A model generated the notes under the pieces. It ran no database searches, was not told the DNA's origin, and was given only the letters and a program-made list of their open reading frames with translations. 29,591 nucleotides of DNA from SZAS-18 sp031370675 (lineage in GTDB: Bacteria > Verrucomicrobiota > Verrucomicrobiia > Chthoniobacterales > SZAS-18). Position numbers and translations under genes: made by a program. The stretch lies in assembly GCA_031370675.1 (NCBI GenBank), contig JANMQT010000071.1:1-29591 (forward strand), in the 5' to 3' direction. Shown here in pieces: positions 15,840 through 23,799 of the stretch; the stretch's first letter is position 1; the number at the start of each line of letters is the position of its first letter.

Positions 15840-17594
15840 ATGACACCATCCCCCGCCAAACCCCTGGGGGACGAGCAGCTCGAGCTTCGCGCGGAGCTCG
15901 GCACGGCGCTGTTCTCCCTGATGAGCATCGCGCGCGATGCCGGCTTGCTGACGCCCGCGCTGCAGCAACTTTACGGTCTGGCGACCGACCTGCGCTCGCC
16001 TTTCACCTTCATGGTCGCGGGCGAGGTAAAGGCGGGAAAATCCACCCTGCTCAACGCGCTTTTCGGACGCGAGGTCTGCCGCGCCGATGCGCTGCCCGCC
16101 ACCGACCGCGTGCATCGCTTTATGTTCGGCCTGGAGCCGAGCGACCTCGAGTCGGGCCGGGCGCTCATCGAGCATTCGCGACCGGACAACTTTCTGCGCG
16201 ACTTCCAGCTCGTCGACACGCCGGGCGTCAACTCCATCGACCCGCGACACAACGAAATCGCCTCCGGTTTTGTCCCGCTCGCGGATGTCGTCTTCTTTGT
16301 CTTTCCCGTGACCAACCCCTGGAGCGCCGCGGCCTGGGAGTTTCTCGAGCACATCCAGCGTCGCTGGCTGCGGCGGGTCATCGTCGTGGTCCAGCAAATC
16401 GACCTGCGGGAGACACACGAGGTGGACGCGATCACTGCCCACGTGCGCAAGATGTGTGACGAACGCCTGCGCGAGGACGTGCCAATTTTCCCGGTGTCCG
16501 CCAAAAAGGCGTTGCGGGTCAAGCAGGGTGAGGCGTCCGCGGACGGGTTGTGGGAACAGAGCGGATTTGGTCCGCTCGAGCGCACGGTCAACCAGCTGCT
16601 GGAGTCCGACCCGCTGCGCTACGAGCGGATGCTGCGGTCCGTCCGGCTGGGGCAGCTGGAACTCAAGCCCATCTCCGAAAAGGTGGGCTTCGCGTTGAGC
16701 CTGCTGGAATCCGATCGCCATGAACTCTCGCGCGCGACGCGGCAAATGTACGAGAAACTGGCGGAGCAACGGCACGCGGTGGAGGGCCTGCAGCACGATT
16801 TTGATCGCGCCTTGACGAGGTGCTGGACGCGCGGCGTCCAGATGCTGGGAGAGCGCCTGCATCCGATGCGGGCAATGAAATTCACCTGGACCAGCGATGG
16901 GGCATGGAAGGAGTCGTTCCGCGCCGGCCTGGCGCCGGCCGTGCACGCGTCGCTGGCCCGACAGGTCGAGATTGCGCTCGAGCGCATTGGCTCGGAGATG
17001 CAGGCAGCCCGGATGCAGTTTGCCGGATTGATCGACACCTGGGTGCAGCTCGGCCCGCATCCGAAGCCCGGAGCGCCGGCCGACGATTTGCTGCGGCGGC
17101 GCGCGGAGCAACAAAGCGAACTCGAGGACCACCTGGCGGAGCAACTGGACGGCGAGGCCGCCGAGCGCGAACTGCGCGCGGCTTTTGCGGAGTCGGCCGG
17201 CGGACGGTTTCTTCGCGACACCTCTGGCGCGCAAAGCCTGGCGGCCGCGCTGGCGGACCGGCTGACGGAACTGACCGTAAAAAGCGCGTCCGAGGTCCTG
17301 GACGAGATGCCGGGCGGGATTGGCCTCACGGCGGTGGGCCGAAGAAAGCAGATCCTCGACGCGTACGAGGTGGCGATGACGGATCAGGGCGAGACGATCG
17401 CCCGCTCCATCCGCACGCTGTTCGCGCGGTTCATCGAAACCTGCCACGACCGCCTCATGCGCGCCCTGGCGCCCTACGAAGAATTCGGCCACGCCGAGGA
17501 AGCGCGCTGGCGCGAGATTGCCGTCCGCGTAGACGACCTTTCGCAGAATCTGCAGCGCGTCCGTGGACGCATCGAAGGTCGCCGAGCGTGGTAA
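15840..17594 (+). CDS. Bacterial dynamin-like GTPase
   Basis: The 584-residue protein starts with a large GTPase domain. The P-loop is GEVKAGKS (61-68), the switch Thr88 sits in PATDR, and the G3 motif DTPG is at 126-129. The G4 position reads VVQQIDL (about 183-189) instead of the usual N/TKxD. The remaining roughly 350 residues are predicted mostly helical, with heptad-like, charged stretches (for example 230-300 and 400-470), as in dynamin stalks. I see no clear transmembrane paddle. Such proteins remodel or tether membranes in bacteria. The role here is inference. It lies on the same strand as cdsA, with a 182-base gap containing a hairpin. Confidence 0.88.
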   Translation: MTPSPAKPLGDEQLELRAELGTALFSLMSIARDAGLLTPALQQLYGLATDLRSPFTFMVAGEVKAGKSTLLNALFGREVCRADALPATDRVHRFMFGLEPSDLESGRALIEHSRPDNFLRDFQLVDTPGVNSIDPRHNEIASGFVPLADVVFFVFPVTNPWSAAAWEFLEHIQRRWLRRVIVVVQQIDLRETHEVDAITAHVRKMCDERLREDVPIFPVSAKKALRVKQGEASADGLWEQSGFGPLERTVNQLLESDPLRYERMLRSVRLGQLELKPISEKVGFALSLLESDRHELSRATRQMYEKLAEQRHAVEGLQHDFDRALTRCWTRGVQMLGERLHPMRAMKFTWTSDGAWKESFRAGLAPAVHASLARQVEIALERIGSEMQAARMQFAGLIDTWVQLGPHPKPGAPADDLLRRRAEQQSELEDHLAEQLDGEAAERELRAAFAESAGGRFLRDTSGAQSLAAALADRLTELTVKSASEVLDEMPGGIGLTAVGRRKQILDAYEVAMTDQGETIARSIRTLFARFIETCHDRLMRALAPYEEFGHAEEARWREIAVRVDDLSQNLQRVRGRIEGRRAW

Positions 17595-17678
17595 GGGGCG
17601 GGTTTTGGGATTCCAACAGACACAACCTCCGTGTCCCGGATCTAATCTGGTAACTTTGTTCCTCTTCGATGACTTGCG

Positions 17679-17703
17679 ACGGGAGGCGGTTCGTCGCTCC
17701 CGT
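17679..17703 (+). other. Hairpin in the gap between the dynamin-like gene and cdsA
   Basis: ACGGGAG at 17679-17685 is matched by CTCCCGT at 17697-17703, with an 11-base loop. Flanking TTCGA/TCGAA bases (near 17664 and 17716) extend an imperfect stem outward. No U-tract follows, so this is not a classic terminator. It may be a diverged member of the TTCGA-type repeat family or an RNA element in the cdsA leader. Confidence 0.4.
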
Positions 17704-17776
17704 GCCGTCTCCTCGAAAGAAGTTGGACATCGGGGCACCCCGCGCAGATTAATGAGCCCTGCCCCCGCCTCTCGAA

Positions 17777-18697
17777 ATGTCTCCTGAGCCCACTGCCGCG
17801 ACGTCGCCCTCCGCCGCCGCGCCGACCAAGACAAACATCCTGGTCCGCCGCCTCTTCAGCACGGTCGTGCTGTGGTCGGCGGTGATCGGTACGCTCGTCA
17901 TTGGCTGGCCGCCGGGCATCTTCACGTTCACCGCGGTGGCAGCGCTGGTCGCGCTCTACGAATTCTACCGCTTGCTCGAACATGGCGGACTGCCCTGCGA
18001 CCGCCCCGCCGGCCTGATCCTCGGCGTCCTGTTCTTCGCGACCGGGCTGCCCATTCTGCACCATTTCGGATTGGTTTGGACGTACGAATTCGAGTTGGGA
18101 TTTCTTTCCTTCGCGTTGTTGTCGCTCGGAATCCGCCAACTCGCCTGCGCCGAGGCGCCGCATCCCGCGTCGGTCTCGAACATCGCGCACACCTTCCTCG
18201 GCCTGCTCTACGTGGCCTGGTTGATGAACTTTCTCGCGAAGATTTTCATGCTCGGGCCGGTGCGCCTTCCGAGCGGCTTGATCCCCGGGGTGTTCTTCGT
18301 GCTCTACCTGCTGATGGTCACGAAATTTTCCGACATCGGCGCGTATTGCGTGGGCAGCCTGATCGGCCGGCACAAGATGATTCCGCGCATCAGCCCAGGC
18401 AAGACCTGGGAGGGATTTGGCGGAGCGCTGGTCGCGTCGGCCCTGATCAGCGTCCTGCTCGTGTTCCTGTTCCCGCAGGTGCTCCGGCCCATTACGATGG
18501 CGTGGGCGGTGCCGCTCGGGCTCGCGGTCGGCCTCGCCGCCGTCCTCGGCGACCTCGTCGAATCGCTCATCAAGCGCGCAAGCGGCTGCAAGGATTCCGG
18601 CACCCTCTTCCCCGGCATCGGCGGCATGCTGGATTTGATCGACAGCGTCCTCTTCACCTCGCCGGTCCTGTATCTCTTTCTTCGTTTGGCTGGTTGA
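17777..18697 (+). CDS. cdsA: Phosphatidate cytidylyltransferase
   Basis: CdsA makes CDP-diacylglycerol from phosphatidate and CTP at the inner membrane, the branch point for phospholipid synthesis. The 306-residue protein is very hydrophobic, with several membrane segments. Its C-terminus carries the family signature SDIGAYCVGSLIGRHK, SPGKTWEG and GDLVESLIKRASGCKDSG, ending LPGIGGMLDLIDS-like (here FPGIGGMLDLIDS). A 40-residue hydrophilic N-terminal segment rich in Ala, Ser and Pro precedes the first membrane helix. It heads the block cdsA-dxr-rseP-ispG on one strand. The usual upstream neighbour uppS is not visible here. A dynamin-like gene takes that place. Confidence 0.95.
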   Translation: MSPEPTAATSPSAAAPTKTNILVRRLFSTVVLWSAVIGTLVIGWPPGIFTFTAVAALVALYEFYRLLEHGGLPCDRPAGLILGVLFFATGLPILHHFGLVWTYEFELGFLSFALLSLGIRQLACAEAPHPASVSNIAHTFLGLLYVAWLMNFLAKIFMLGPVRLPSGLIPGVFFVLYLLMVTKFSDIGAYCVGSLIGRHKMIPRISPGKTWEGFGGALVASALISVLLVFLFPQVLRPITMAWAVPLGLAVGLAAVLGDLVESLIKRASGCKDSGTLFPGIGGMLDLIDSVLFTSPVLYLFLRLAG

Positions 18698-18709
18698 GTG
18701 CCGGGAGCG

Positions 18710-18845
18710 GAAATTCGAAACTCGAAATTCGAAGTAAGTTCCAAAAACAGAAAGCCCGAGGTTCCAGGTCGCTGCCTTCCCTTTAGATCTTTGCACTTCG
18801 ATTCCTAGACTTTCTTCGAGTTTCGGATTTCGAGTTTCGAGTTTC
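18710..18845. repeat. TTCGA-rich palindrome forming a 24-bp stem before dxr
   Basis: Arm 1 (18710-18733) and arm 2 (18822-18845) are complementary over 24 consecutive bases. The only two non-Watson-Crick positions would be G-U pairs in RNA. The intervening 88 bases hold no clear coding or promoter signal. Arm 2 ends 8 bases before the dxr ATG (18854), so in a cdsA-dxr transcript the stem would abut the dxr start. The arms are built of TTCGA/TTTCGAG units shared with other intergenic elements in this window. Confidence 0.75.
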
Positions 18846-18853
18846 TTTCCCCC

Positions 18854-20011
18854 ATGTCCCTTCGTCGCGTCATCGTTCTCGGAGCCACCGGCTCAATCGG
18901 TGAGAGCGCGGCCAAGGTCGCGCGCGATCTGCCCGACCGCGTCCAGCTCACCGGCCTCGCCGCGCACCAGAACGCCGCCGGCCTTGCCGCGCAGGCCAAC
19001 GAATTCCGTCCGGCGGCCCTCTGCCTTGTCGACGCATCGAAGTTGCCGGAGCTGCGCGCTGCGCTCGCGCCCGGCTACGCGCCGACCATTCTGACGGGCG
19101 AGGCCGGGCTGGTGGAACTGGCGGCCACCGCCGCGCCCGCCGACATTGTGCTGGTCGCGATCGTCGGCACCGGCGGACTGCGGCCGGCGCTGGCCGCGAT
19201 CGAGGCCGGGCGCGATCTCGCGGTCGCGAGCAAGGAAATTCTCGTCATGGCCGGCGAAGCCGTGATGGGCCGCGCCGCGGCCAGGGGGGTGCGCGTACTG
19301 CCGGTCGACAGCGAGCACAACGCGATCTTCCAATGCCTCGAGGGCCGCGATCCGCGCACGGTGAAGCGCCTGATCCTCACGGCCTCCGGCGGTCCCTTCC
19401 GCACCGCCAGCCCGGAGACGATTGCCTCCGCGACCCGCGCGCAGGCGCTCAAGCACCCGACCTGGAACATGGGCGCAAAGATCTCGATCGATTCAGCCAC
19501 GCTCTTCAACAAGGGCCTCGAGATGATCGAGGCACGCTGGCTCTTCGATGTCGAAATGGATCGCGTGGATGTGGTGGTCCATCCGCAGAGCATCGTGCAT
19601 TCGATGGTCGAGTTTGTGGACGGATCGGTGCTGGCGCAACTCAGCCACTCGGACATGTGTTTCCCGATCCAATATGCGATTTGCTGGCCGGAGCGCGTGC
19701 CGAACCGGCTGCCGCCGCTCGATTTCGCGACGCTGCGCAAGCTGGATTTTGAGCCACCGCGCCGCGACATTTTTCCCGCGTTGGATCTCGCCATGCAGGC
19801 CGGCCGCACGGGCGGGACCATGCCGGCGGTCCTGAACGCTGCGAACGAAGTCGCGGTGGCCGCCTTCCTCGCCGACCGCATCAGCTTCCCGCGGATTTGG
19901 TCCCTGGTGGACGCCACCATGCAGGCCCACCAGCCTACGCTACACGCCTCTCTCGAACAGATTCTGGATGCCGATCTCTGGGCCAGAAAGCACGCTTGCT
20001 CCCTCCGGTGA
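18854..20011 (+). CDS. dxr: 1-deoxy-D-xylulose 5-phosphate reductoisomerase
   Basis: DXR (IspC) converts 1-deoxyxylulose 5-phosphate to 2-C-methylerythritol 4-phosphate with NADPH and a divalent metal, the committed step of the MEP isoprenoid pathway. The 385-residue product shows the NADPH motif GATGSIG (10-16) and VDSEHNAIFQCL with the metal-binding Asp and Glu. It also has TASGGPFR and the conserved block HPTWNMGAKISIDSATLFNKGLEMIEA. The length is normal for the family. It lies between cdsA and rseP on the same strand, with its start next to the intergenic palindrome. Translation starts at an ATG preceded by CCCCC, not by a Shine-Dalgarno. Confidence 0.97.
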   Translation: MSLRRVIVLGATGSIGESAAKVARDLPDRVQLTGLAAHQNAAGLAAQANEFRPAALCLVDASKLPELRAALAPGYAPTILTGEAGLVELAATAAPADIVLVAIVGTGGLRPALAAIEAGRDLAVASKEILVMAGEAVMGRAAARGVRVLPVDSEHNAIFQCLEGRDPRTVKRLILTASGGPFRTASPETIASATRAQALKHPTWNMGAKISIDSATLFNKGLEMIEARWLFDVEMDRVDVVVHPQSIVHSMVEFVDGSVLAQLSHSDMCFPIQYAICWPERVPNRLPPLDFATLRKLDFEPPRRDIFPALDLAMQAGRTGGTMPAVLNAANEVAVAAFLADRISFPRIWSLVDATMQAHQPTLHASLEQILDADLWARKHACSLR

Positions 20012-20026
20012 CACGGGAACCGAGCG

Positions 20027-20047
20027 GCCGGATTGAGCAAATCCGGC
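20027..20047 (+). terminator. Hairpin between dxr and rseP (possible terminator or processing site)
   Basis: GCCGGATT (20027-20034) and AATCCGGC (20040-20047) form a perfect 8-bp stem with a 5-base loop, 16 bases after the dxr stop. No U-tract follows, so it is a weak terminator candidate. It could instead mark an RNA-processing site between operon members. The rseP start is 71 bases further on. Confidence 0.35.
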
Positions 20048-20070
20048 GTGCCACGGTCTAGGAGTCTCCG

Positions 20071-20100
20071 TTTACATCCGCCCTCTCCTGTCGTAGAGGG
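20071..20100 (+). promoter_or_regulatory. Possible rseP promoter overlapping a hairpin
   Basis: TTTACA at 20071-20076 and TAGAGG at 20094-20099 are 17 bases apart, giving a good -35 box but a poor -10 box upstream of rseP. A 6-bp stem CCCTCT/AGAGGG at 20081-20100 overlaps the spacer and -10 region, which could affect access. Both signals are short and could be chance. Confidence 0.25.
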
Positions 20101-20118
20101 CCGTAGCCTTATCCCCGC

Positions 20119-21783
20119 ATGGAATCCCTTCTCAGTTACGGCAAAGTCGCGCTCATCATTCTTGAGGTCATCGTCATCTTCAACCTGCTGATCGTCGTCC
20201 ATGAGCTGGGACACTTTCTGGCGGCCCGCTGGCGGGGTCTGGTGGTGGAAAAATTCGGCATCTGGTTCGGCAAGCCGATCTGGAAGAAAACGATCAACGG
20301 CGTCGAATACAGCCTTGGCTCGATTCCCGCCGGCGGGTTCGTCGCCCTGCCGCAGATGGCGCCCATGGAGGCCATCGAGGGCGAGTCCGCGACCGATCGC
20401 GCCGCGCTCCCGGCGGTGTCGGCGCTCGACAAGATCATCGTCGCCTTCGCCGGACCGCTTTTCAGCTTCATGCTTGCGGTGGCCTTCGCCGTCGTCGTCT
20501 CGGTGGTGGGCAAGCCCGTCCGCCAGGGCGACGCGCCGCCTGTCATCATCGGGGCGGTCGCGAAGGATTCTTCGGCCTGGAAGTCGGGCCTGCGCGCCGG
20601 CGACGAGATTCTCGAGGTGGACGGACGGCCGGTCCGGTCATTCAACGGGATGAGCGACAGTGTGGCTTGGAACGTGATCAGCAGCGAGGGGAAGACCATT
20701 CCCGTAAAAGTGAAACGGGCTGGTGAAATCCTAACGTTTGAGCCCGAGCCGTTTCGCCGCGAGGTCCGGGGATTCGGCCGCACTGAAAAACGCCAGTTGC
20801 CGATCGCCCCGGCGGAAACTCCCATGATCGCCAAGATTCTGCCGGGTAGCCGCGCGGAAAAGGCCGGCTTACGGGTCAACGACGTCATTGTCCTGGTCGG
20901 GGACAAGCCCATCCTGAGCCTCGCCGATATCGACGCCGCCCAGGATGCGAAACCCGGCGAACCCGTGCCTGTGACCGTGGAGCGCGGCGGCCAGCGGATT
21001 CCCCTGCTTTTTCCGCCGGCCATCACCGTGGTGAAGGCGGTCATCAAGGGCGCGCCAGCCGACCTCGCCGGGTTCAAGCCGGGGGATCAGATTCTCCTGG
21101 CCGATGGCAACCCGGCGACCTACACAAAGTTCTCCCAGCTCGCGCAGTCGAAACTGAATCAACCGTTCGAAGTCTCGCTGCGGCGCGGTGACGAAACCAA
21201 GACAGTCACGGTCACGCCGCTGTTGGAGGTGAACAACAAGCTGGCGATGATCGGTATCGAGTGGGACCGCAACGCCGATGGCATCATCTGGGACGACTGG
21301 GGCGTCCTGAAGATCACGCACCCGGGCATCCTCGATCAACTGGTGCAGCCCGTGCGCACCATGATCAACACCTTTGGCGCGCTCTTTTCCGCCAAGTCTG
21401 AACTCAATCTCAAAGACCTCAGCGGCCCGGTCGGGATCAGCCGCATCTACTACCACCTCTTGAACAGCGAGGAGGGCTGGCGGCTGGCGCTTTGGTTCAG
21501 CGTCTTCATGAATGTGAATCTCGCCCTCCTGAATCTGCTCCCGATTCCCGTGCTTGACGGCGGACACATCACGCTCGCGCTGCTCGAAATGGTCCGCCGG
21601 AAGCCGGTGAGCATGCGCGTGCTTGAGGTGGTCCAAACCGCGTGCGCGGTCGTCATCATTGGCTTCATGCTGTACGTCACGGTGTTCGACACGCTGGATC
21701 TGCCGTTCCTCAAGCGCGGCCGGCCGGCCGTGGAGCTGAAGTTTGTGCCCGCCGACCAGTCGGGCGCGAAGGCGACCGGCTAA
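20119..21783 (+). CDS. rseP: RseP-type site-2 intramembrane metalloprotease
   Basis: This M50 zinc protease of the inner membrane cleaves membrane-bound regulators such as anti-sigma factors and signal-peptide remnants. The 554-residue protein has HELGH at residues 28-32 in the first membrane helix and the second metal motif LDGGH, with Asp480, near the C-terminus, followed by more membrane segments. Between them lie three PDZ-like units, at about residues 142-212, 235-300 and 303-375, each opening with a hydrophobic strand and a GLRAGD, GLRVND or GFKPGD turn. E. coli RseP has two PDZ domains and about 450 residues, so the extra unit explains the greater length. It sits between dxr and ispG, as in many bacteria. 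Confidence 0.95.
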   Translation: MESLLSYGKVALIILEVIVIFNLLIVVHELGHFLAARWRGLVVEKFGIWFGKPIWKKTINGVEYSLGSIPAGGFVALPQMAPMEAIEGESATDRAALPAVSALDKIIVAFAGPLFSFMLAVAFAVVVSVVGKPVRQGDAPPVIIGAVAKDSSAWKSGLRAGDEILEVDGRPVRSFNGMSDSVAWNVISSEGKTIPVKVKRAGEILTFEPEPFRREVRGFGRTEKRQLPIAPAETPMIAKILPGSRAEKAGLRVNDVIVLVGDKPILSLADIDAAQDAKPGEPVPVTVERGGQRIPLLFPPAITVVKAVIKGAPADLAGFKPGDQILLADGNPATYTKFSQLAQSKLNQPFEVSLRRGDETKTVTVTPLLEVNNKLAMIGIEWDRNADGIIWDDWGVLKITHPGILDQLVQPVRTMINTFGALFSAKSELNLKDLSGPVGISRIYYHLLNSEEGWRLALWFSVFMNVNLALLNLLPIPVLDGGHITLALLEMVRRKPVSMRVLEVVQTACAVVIIGFMLYVTVFDTLDLPFLKRGRPAVELKFVPADQSGAKATG

Positions 21784-21869
21784 ACGCCCGCCGGTAATTC
21801 GCAAAAATCTCTTTCGGTGAAACCGGGGCGAAATCTGGTATTTTCCCGTTGACCAAGTCCCGTTCTCCG

Positions 21870-23690
21870 ATGAGCACGCCCATCCCGCTTTCGTTTGTCG
21901 CCAACCCGTTCCACTATGCGCGGCGGATTTCGCGCGAAGTGAGAGTCGGCCGCGTGGGTGTGGGCGGCGCGAATCCCATTCGCGTTCAGTCGATGATCAC
22001 CTGCGACACGATGGACACGGAGGCGTGCATCCAGCAGACACTCGATCTGGTGGCGGTCGGCTGTGAAATCGTGCGCATCACCGCGCCGACCGTGAAGGAC
22101 TCCGCAAACCTCGAGCACATCAAAGCCGGACTGCTGGCGCGCGGCTGTGACGTGCCGATCGTCGCGGACATCCATTTCAAGCCGGACGCCGCGCTCGAGG
22201 CGGCCAAATGGGTGGAGAAGGTGCGCGTCAATCCAGGCAACTTCGCTGACTCAAAAAAATTCAACGTCCGCGAGTACACCGACGAGCAGTACGAGTCGGA
22301 ACTGGAGCGCATCCGGGAAAAGTTCACGCCGCTGGTCAAGCTCTGCCAGCAGCGCGGCATCGCGATGCGCATCGGCACGAATCACGGCTCGCTCAGCGAC
22401 CGGATCATGAATCGCTTTGGCGACACGCCGCTGGGCATGGTCGAAAGCGCGCTCGAGTACACCCGCGTGGCGCGCGATCTCGGTTATCACGATCTCATCT
22501 TCTCGATGAAGGCGAGCAATCCGAAGGTCATGATCAATGCCTACCGCCTGCTGGTGGCGCGGCTCAACGCGCTCGGGCCGGATTGGAACTATCCGATTCA
22601 TCTCGGCGTGACCGAGGCTGGTGACGGCGAGGACGGCCGGATCAAGAGCGCCGCCGGCATCGGCTCGTTGCTCGCGGACGGCGTGGGCGACACGGTCCGC
22701 GTCTCGCTGACCGAGGACAGCGTCCACGAAATTCCCGTCGCGCAGGCCCTGGTGGCCCCGTACAACGAGGACCGGATCGCGAATTCCAATGAGTCGCCGC
22801 GCGCGCTTTCGTTCGACCCCTTTTCCTACCGGCGCCGCGAGGTCGACAATCTCTCCATTCAGGGCTTCGCGCTCGGGCAGGAGGAGGTGCCGCGGGTCGT
22901 CGTCTCGCGCGCGACCTTCCAAAAAGTCTCCCACAAGCTCGCGCAGCTAGGTGACTTCCAGCCGGAGATTGTGCGCGAGGAAGCGGTCGCTTCGGGAACG
23001 CTTCGTGAAATCGACCCGCGCGACGATGCGGCCATTGCGGCGGTCAATGCGTCGCCCGGGGGCCTGCTCGTCGCGGTTTGCGACGGCCTCGCCGACCTGC
23101 CCGTGATCACCGCGTACCGCTTGCTGGCCTCGCGGATCGATGAGCGGCATCCCATTTTGCTCAAGGACACGCTTTTCGCCTCGGACGACGCGGCGCCCGA
23201 TTTTCTACCGACCCTGCTGGTCGCTGCGACGAACATCGGGTCGCTGCTGTGTGACGGCATCGGCGATGCGATCCTCGTGCAGGGTGAGGAAGCCCCCGGG
23301 CAATCGCTGCGACTCGCCTACAACGTCCTGCAGGCGGCCGGCGCGCGCATTTTCAAGACGGACTATGTGGCGTGTCCGAGCTGCGGCCGGACGCTGTTCA
23401 ACCTGCAGTCGACCACCGCTAAGATCCGCGAGGCCACGGGGCATCTCAAGGGCGTGAAAATCGCGATCATGGGCTGCATCGTGAATGGTCCGGGCGAAAT
23501 GGCGGACGCGGATTTCGGCTACGTGGGCGGCGCGCCGGGGAAGGTGAATCTCTACGTCGGCAAGAAGGCGGTGAAATTCAACATTCCCGAGCTAGAGGCC
23601 GTCGATCGGCTGAAGGACCTGATCCGCGAGCACGGCAAGTGGCTCGAGGTGCCGGCCGGCCAACCCGCCGAGGCGGCGGTGGCGGTTTGA
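21870..23690 (+). CDS. ispG: 4-hydroxy-3-methylbut-2-enyl diphosphate synthase (long form)
   Basis: IspG (GcpE) is the [4Fe-4S] enzyme that converts the cyclodiphosphate MEcPP to HMBPP late in the MEP pathway. The 606-residue product is the long, three-domain form, with an N-terminal TIM-barrel-like domain (to about residue 300), an inserted middle domain (about 300-490) and the Fe-S domain. The cluster ligands appear as CPSC (Cys502 and Cys505) and GCIVNGPGE with Cys536 and Glu543. E. coli IspG is about 370 residues. The long form is known in plants, chlamydiae and other lineages. I preferred the ATG at 21870 over a TTG at 21849. It is the last gene of the block and is followed by a candidate terminator. 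Confidence 0.97.
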   Translation: MSTPIPLSFVANPFHYARRISREVRVGRVGVGGANPIRVQSMITCDTMDTEACIQQTLDLVAVGCEIVRITAPTVKDSANLEHIKAGLLARGCDVPIVADIHFKPDAALEAAKWVEKVRVNPGNFADSKKFNVREYTDEQYESELERIREKFTPLVKLCQQRGIAMRIGTNHGSLSDRIMNRFGDTPLGMVESALEYTRVARDLGYHDLIFSMKASNPKVMINAYRLLVARLNALGPDWNYPIHLGVTEAGDGEDGRIKSAAGIGSLLADGVGDTVRVSLTEDSVHEIPVAQALVAPYNEDRIANSNESPRALSFDPFSYRRREVDNLSIQGFALGQEEVPRVVVSRATFQKVSHKLAQLGDFQPEIVREEAVASGTLREIDPRDDAAIAAVNASPGGLLVAVCDGLADLPVITAYRLLASRIDERHPILLKDTLFASDDAAPDFLPTLLVAATNIGSLLCDGIGDAILVQGEEAPGQSLRLAYNVLQAAGARIFKTDYVACPSCGRTLFNLQSTTAKIREATGHLKGVKIAIMGCIVNGPGEMADADFGYVGGAPGKVNLYVGKKAVKFNIPELEAVDRLKDLIREHGKWLEVPAGQPAEAAVAV

Positions 23691-23696
23691 GGCGCC

Positions 23697-23747
23697 GCCC
23701 GGGTTGCGCCGCGATTCTTGCGAAACCGCCACGCCGGGCCCTTTTTT
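23697..23747 (+). terminator. Candidate intrinsic terminator after ispG
   Basis: GCCCGG at 23697-23702 pairs with CCGGGC at 23734-23739. An inner GTTGCG/CGAAAC pairing extends the stem with one mismatch and a 7-base bulge. The stem is followed two bases later by six T residues (23742-23747). The loop is long, so strength is uncertain, but position and T-run fit the end of the cdsA-ispG block. Confidence 0.4.
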
Positions 23748-23799
23748 CGATTGTGCCATCGTCCACCCCCGTCATCGTCAGCCTCCCCCACTTCTCGCC

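Noticed and set aside
15627..17834. 735-residue open frame on the minus strand opposite the dynamin-like gene
   Set aside because: Its translation is rich in Arg, His and Gln without family motifs, and it runs across the SDR N-terminus and the dynamin-like GTPase, which have clear motifs. Long antisense frames are expected in GC-rich codon-biased DNA.
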